A stretch of DNA of 18,848 nucleotides, taken from CAZXFH01 sp964640055. GTDB taxonomy: Bacteria > Fidelibacterota > UBA2242 > JAFGTP01. Positions 15,652-18,848 of the stretch are shown here, one piece after another (the first letter of the stretch is position 1; each line of letters starts with the position of its first letter). The notes beneath the pieces are model-generated. The model made no database searches. It was given only the letters and a program-made list of their open reading frames with translations, and had not been told where the DNA came from. Position numbers and translations under genes: made by a program. The stretch covers positions 1 through 18,848 of the forward strand of contig CAZXFH010000052.1 of NCBI GenBank assembly GCA_964640055.1, read 5' to 3'.

Positions 15652-16260
15652 TTGACTAAATTACCTGATACCAAAGAAAAAGTGTTTAAAGCTGCTGTGG
15701 AACTCTTTGCCGAGCATGGCTATGAGAAAACCTCCATGCGGATGATCGCTGAAAAATGTGCGATCAGTAAGCCCGCGGTCTACTATTACTTCCCGGATAA
15801 GGAAAGCCTTTTCAATGGATTAATTGAATTCGGAATGAATCGGGCCTATGAAAGTTTAGAAAAAATTGCTCAATCCGATAAAACCGTGCGGGAAAAATTA
15901 ATTGATGTCGTTATGACACGCTTCAAGGATATTCCTGAAATTCCCAGTATCAAAAAATTTATTGCAGAGATATTTACCGGGGGGTTGAAGTGTAAAATAG
16001 ATATGGATTTGAAGCGTAAATTTCCCAAACACCGTGAGGGATTGGAAAAAATAATCAAAGAGGGAATTGACCAAGGCATCTTTCGCCCCGATTTAAACAT
16101 AAAACAATTAATATATTGTTTGGTGGGAGCGATGAACATCCATTCGCGCAATCATTATATCATGGATCAACCGCCCACCACACGCAAGGAAGCACGAGCC
16201 TTGGTTGATACCTTATTACGAGGGGCCTTGAAATCAAAGAATGAGGAGCTTATATGTTAA
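15652..16260 (+). CDS. TetR/AcrR-family transcriptional regulator
   Basis: A 202-aa one-component repressor, DNA-binding as a dimer. The N-terminal TetR helix-turn-helix spans about residues 8-54: the KVFKAAVELFAEHGYEKTSM block, then AEKCAISKPAVYYYFPDKESL with the recognition helix around 39-47. The C-terminal half (about 60-200) is the ligand-binding helical domain and is not informative about the ligand. The TTG start is chosen from the ribosome-binding site at 15641 and because the protein then begins just before the HTH, as is usual. It is the first gene of an operon with a TolC-type channel and an RND adaptor, overlapping the channel gene by seven bases. With two palindromes around its promoter, it most likely represses itself and the pump until an inducer binds. 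Confidence 0.92.
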   Translation: MTKLPDTKEKVFKAAVELFAEHGYEKTSMRMIAEKCAISKPAVYYYFPDKESLFNGLIEFGMNRAYESLEKIAQSDKTVREKLIDVVMTRFKDIPEIPSIKKFIAEIFTGGLKCKIDMDLKRKFPKHREGLEKIIKEGIDQGIFRPDLNIKQLIYCLVGAMNIHSRNHYIMDQPPTTRKEARALVDTLLRGALKSKNEELIC

Positions 16261-17651
16261 AAAGAAAAACCCTTTGGCTATCGATTTATATGGCCCTATT
16301 TCTCTTTAATATTTTACCGGGCGAGACCATCGAATTGGATCTGGAGACCGCTCGTCAAATTGCCTTAAAAAACAATCCGGAGGTAAAAAAAGTACGTGAG
16401 AGGGTTAAAAAGGCCAAAGCTCAAATAACCGAGACACGGGCCGGTTTTTTACCCACTTTGAACGGATTTACCTCCTTACAGCATGCCTGGGATCTGCAAC
16501 GGAACAAAATTCCCAATTTTTTGAAACCATCCTTGGATCCCATTTATAAAGCCCTTTATAATGCCAACTATATGCAAACCTATGAGGAGATGCCTGATTA
16601 TCTGGAAATGGCCTTCGGTCTGGAGAATACCTTGGTCTATGGCGTGAATTTGCAACAGCCCCTGTATACCGGCGGTGCGGTCTGGAATGGATACCAGATC
16701 TCCCATTTAAGCCACGATATTGCCGAAGCACAATTGGAAACCACAGTGCAGACTGTTTTAAATAATGTTACCAGTGCCTACTATAGTGCATTGTTTGCCA
16801 AATCCGCCGTCGGAGTAACCGAACAGGCACTCACCTCGGCTCAGAAAAATCTGGATCAAGTCACAAAATTTTATGAAAGCGGAAAATCATCCAAACTGGA
16901 TGTGCTGCGTGCCGAGGTCCAGGTGGCGAATTTTAAACCCCAATTGGTTTCGGTTAAAAATCAGTTCCGTCTGGCCAAGTCCAATTTAGCCAATCTTTTG
17001 GGGATTGATGAAGATTCGGATTTCAAATTCAGAGGTGAATTAACTTACCTTCAGAACGATTTATTGAATTCTTCTTTACAAGAACTGACCCGACTTGCCT
17101 TAGAGAATCGTGCTGAGATTAAAATGATCGAAAACCAGAAAGAGATCGCTGAACGACAGGTTGCGATCAATCGCTCAACACTGTTACCCAAAATATCTTT
17201 TAGTACCTCTTATCAGTATCAGGGTATGCGGGATAATTTGGAGTTCACTGGTGAAGACCTGAATAAATCTTTTAATTCTTCTTTGAGTATCAGTATTCCC
17301 TTGTTTAACGGTTTTAAGAATTCCGCTAAACTTCAGCAAGCTAAAATCGGGATCAAAGAGGTTGATCATCAGCAGACCGCCCTGAAAAATGGCATTCGAC
17401 TGGAAGTGAAATCAGCCTATTATAAGATGAAAGAGGCGGAAGAGAAAGTTGCCACGCAACGCAAAACCATTGAACAGGCCCAGGAGGCCCTGCGTCTGGC
17501 TAACCTGATGTATTCGGAAGGTGCCAGTACCCAGCTGGATGTTTTGAATGCTAATCTGGCATTGAAACAGGCCAAGATGAACTACCAACAATCCTTACTG
17601 GAATATAATCTGGCGCTGTCTGGATTAAAAAAAGCAATCAACCAACTATAG
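16254..17651 (+). CDS. TolC-family outer-membrane efflux channel
   Basis: The trimeric outer-membrane exit duct of a tripartite efflux system (465 aa). A signal peptide covers about residues 1-24 (MLKRKTLWLSIYMALF, charged n-region then hydrophobic core), with cleavage probably near residue 24; no lipobox cysteine is present. Two OEP repeats are visible: residues about 27-240, starting with LDLETARQIALKNNPEVKKV, and about 275-465, starting with LQELTRLALENRAEIKMI. Each has the long coiled-coil helices that make the periplasmic tunnel, including the paired ESGKSSKLDVLRAEVQ and SEGASTQLDVLNANLA segments. The ATG overlaps the tetR stop (ATGTTAA) and has GAGGAG five nucleotides upstream. The adaptor gene follows after 10 bp. 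Confidence 0.93.
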   Translation: MLKRKTLWLSIYMALFLFNILPGETIELDLETARQIALKNNPEVKKVRERVKKAKAQITETRAGFLPTLNGFTSLQHAWDLQRNKIPNFLKPSLDPIYKALYNANYMQTYEEMPDYLEMAFGLENTLVYGVNLQQPLYTGGAVWNGYQISHLSHDIAEAQLETTVQTVLNNVTSAYYSALFAKSAVGVTEQALTSAQKNLDQVTKFYESGKSSKLDVLRAEVQVANFKPQLVSVKNQFRLAKSNLANLLGIDEDSDFKFRGELTYLQNDLLNSSLQELTRLALENRAEIKMIENQKEIAERQVAINRSTLLPKISFSTSYQYQGMRDNLEFTGEDLNKSFNSSLSISIPLFNGFKNSAKLQQAKIGIKEVDHQQTALKNGIRLEVKSAYYKMKEAEEKVATQRKTIEQAQEALRLANLMYSEGASTQLDVLNANLALKQAKMNYQQSLLEYNLALSGLKKAINQL

Positions 17652-17661
17652 GAGAAGCAAA

Positions 17662-18798
17662 ATGTCTAAAACAAGTATGCAACGGATAATCTCTTTTGGT
17701 GTTTTTGTACTGATTTTGTCCTGTTTCAATTGCGGTTCTCAGCAAGATGAGAGTAGAACCGAAAGCGAGCGTGCCATTCCGGTCAAAGTCCAAACTGTGA
17801 ATACAGGTAGTATTAAAAATACGCTTGAATATATGGGTAATATCGAAGCCATCAATAAAGTGATGGTATTTGCGCCCATTCCCAACAGAATAACTACTTT
17901 GAAAAAGGATGTAAATGATTACGTTGAACAAGGCGATTTGTTAGCTGTTATTGAAAATAAAAAGATCAAACAGGGTTTATTACAGGCTGAAGCGGCTTTG
18001 GAATCTGCCAAAGCGCAGTACGAAAATATGCTCACAGAATGGGAACGTATTCAAAAATTATACAATGAAAATGCCGTCAGTAAATCTCAATACGATGCAG
18101 TTAAAGCCCAAAAGCAGGGGGCTGAATCAGCCCTGAAACAGGCTCAGGCCGGGTTACAAACCGCACGGGAACAGTATCAGGACACTTTTATCAAAGCCCC
18201 GATTCCCGGTGTGATTGCCAGTCGCAATTATGATCTGGGCGATCAGACCAGTCCGCAGCGGCCGGTATTCACTTTGGTTAATATGGATAGAGTCAAAGTA
18301 ATTATTAATATTATTGAAAAACACGTTGGTATTGTCAAAGCCGGTCAACCCTGTCTAATTCAGGTTGAAAGTTATCCAGAAGAAACATTTAAAGGCCATC
18401 TGGTTAAGGTGTATCCCATTTTAAACCCCATGACCCGGACCATCAGAGCTGAAATTAATATTTTCAATACTGATAATTTGAAGTTAAAACCAGGGATGTA
18501 TGCGACCGTTAATATCATCACCGAAGTGCACAATGATGTAATTACCATCCCCAAGCATGCCGTGATCGAACGCACCCGCATGGAATATTTGCAGGGGGAG
18601 ATCAGTAACACTCAGCTTAAAATCGATCAGTATGTTTTTATTGTTCAGGATGACCGTACGCGGCAGCGTAAGATTGAGGCTGGTATAACTACAGTGGACC
18701 GAGTTGAAGTGCTCAGCGGACTAAAGGCCGGGGAAAAATTAATCACCGTGGGACAATATGATGTTTCCGATTCCAGTCAAGTTAAAATTGTAGGGTAG
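17662..18798 (+). CDS. RND efflux periplasmic adaptor (AcrA/HlyD-type membrane fusion lipoprotein)
   Basis: This 378-aa protein links an inner-membrane pump to the TolC-like channel. Order of parts: a lipoprotein-type signal (residues 1-24) with cysteines at 21 (ILSC) and 24 (CFNC), either of which could be lipidated; the first lipoyl half (about 67-100, VFAPIPNRITTLKKDVNDYV); an alpha-helical hairpin (about 101-173, rich in AQ and EA heptads); the second lipoyl half (FIKAPIPGVIASRNYDLGD, 176-194); a beta-barrel (about 205-285, ending PGMYATVNI); and a membrane-proximal domain to the end. AGGAGA next to the TolC stop gives the ribosome-binding site for the ATG. This arrangement is typical of RND-pump adaptors, so a pump gene should follow beyond the window. 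Confidence 0.93.
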   Translation: MSKTSMQRIISFGVFVLILSCFNCGSQQDESRTESERAIPVKVQTVNTGSIKNTLEYMGNIEAINKVMVFAPIPNRITTLKKDVNDYVEQGDLLAVIENKKIKQGLLQAEAALESAKAQYENMLTEWERIQKLYNENAVSKSQYDAVKAQKQGAESALKQAQAGLQTAREQYQDTFIKAPIPGVIASRNYDLGDQTSPQRPVFTLVNMDRVKVIINIIEKHVGIVKAGQPCLIQVESYPEETFKGHLVKVYPILNPMTRTIRAEINIFNTDNLKLKPGMYATVNIITEVHNDVITIPKHAVIERTRMEYLQGEISNTQLKIDQYVFIVQDDRTRQRKIEAGITTVDRVEVLSGLKAGEKLITVGQYDVSDSSQVKIVG

Positions 18799-18842
18799 TG
18801 TCAAAAGTTTTATGAAAGAATGAAAGAGGATCTCAAGACCGG

Positions 18843-18848
18843 ATGATC
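18843..18848 (+). CDS. Probable first codons of the RND efflux transporter (partial)
   Basis: The window ends with ATG ATC (Met-Ile), 44 nt after the adaptor stop and downstream of an AGAGGA purine stretch at 18825-18830. RND pumps commonly begin with Met-Ile, and such a gene is expected after a TetR-TolC-adaptor set. The two earlier ATGs at 18812 and 18820 run into stop codons within 3 and 8 codons. This is an inference from context; only two codons are visible. Confidence 0.4.

Overview
The window is an ordinary, densely packed stretch of bacterial chromosome with moderate GC content. It most likely comes from a Gram-negative member of the FCB superphylum or a neighbouring candidate phylum, such as Calditrichota/KSB1, Marinimicrobia or Cloacimonadota. 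The main pointer is the first protein, which ends in a type IX secretion-like C-terminal sorting domain (PNYPNPFN ... GIYLYTLKT ... KMLFLK). Lipoproteins, a TolC-type outer-membrane channel and a periplasmic adaptor also show a double-membrane cell. The phylum is an inference from these features only. I saw no rRNA, tRNA, CRISPR array, insertion sequence, integrase or clear sign of recent transfer. Layout, left to right: (1) 65-1840 (+) is a GHL10-type glycosidase-like secreted protein with an Fn3-like module and a sorting domain, but no visible signal peptide. (2) A terminator hairpin at 1836-1876 separates it from the minus-strand genes for an M3 oligopeptidase lipoprotein and a type I glutamine synthetase. 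(3) 5662-6171 (+) is a dCMP deaminase that meets a minus-strand HAD phosphatase end to end; the phosphatase overlaps an upstream PfkB sugar kinase. (4) 8096-11491 (+) holds a lipoprotein PBP4-like D-Ala-D-Ala carboxypeptidase and the excinuclease subunit UvrC. (5) 11589-13099 (-) holds a small polytopic membrane protein and an inositol-monophosphatase-family enzyme. (6) 13336-15170 (+) holds an AGCS sodium:amino-acid symporter tightly followed by the tRNA adenosine deaminase TadA, with a small DUF2892 membrane protein converging on it. (7) 15652 to the right edge (+) is a drug-efflux type operon: TetR regulator, TolC-like channel, RND membrane-fusion lipoprotein and, by inference, the first two codons of the RND pump at 18843. 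How the genes work together: most neighbours are unrelated housekeeping functions in short operons of one to three genes. The clearest functional unit is the efflux operon. Two matching 14-bp imperfect palindromes 53 bp apart flank a sigma70-like promoter in front of tetR, which suggests autoregulation of the whole operon. The most notable single-gene observation is the glutamine synthetase: it has the long, beta-type GSI architecture, but Phe stands where the adenylylated Tyr is normally found. I did not find a convincing new biological system in this window.
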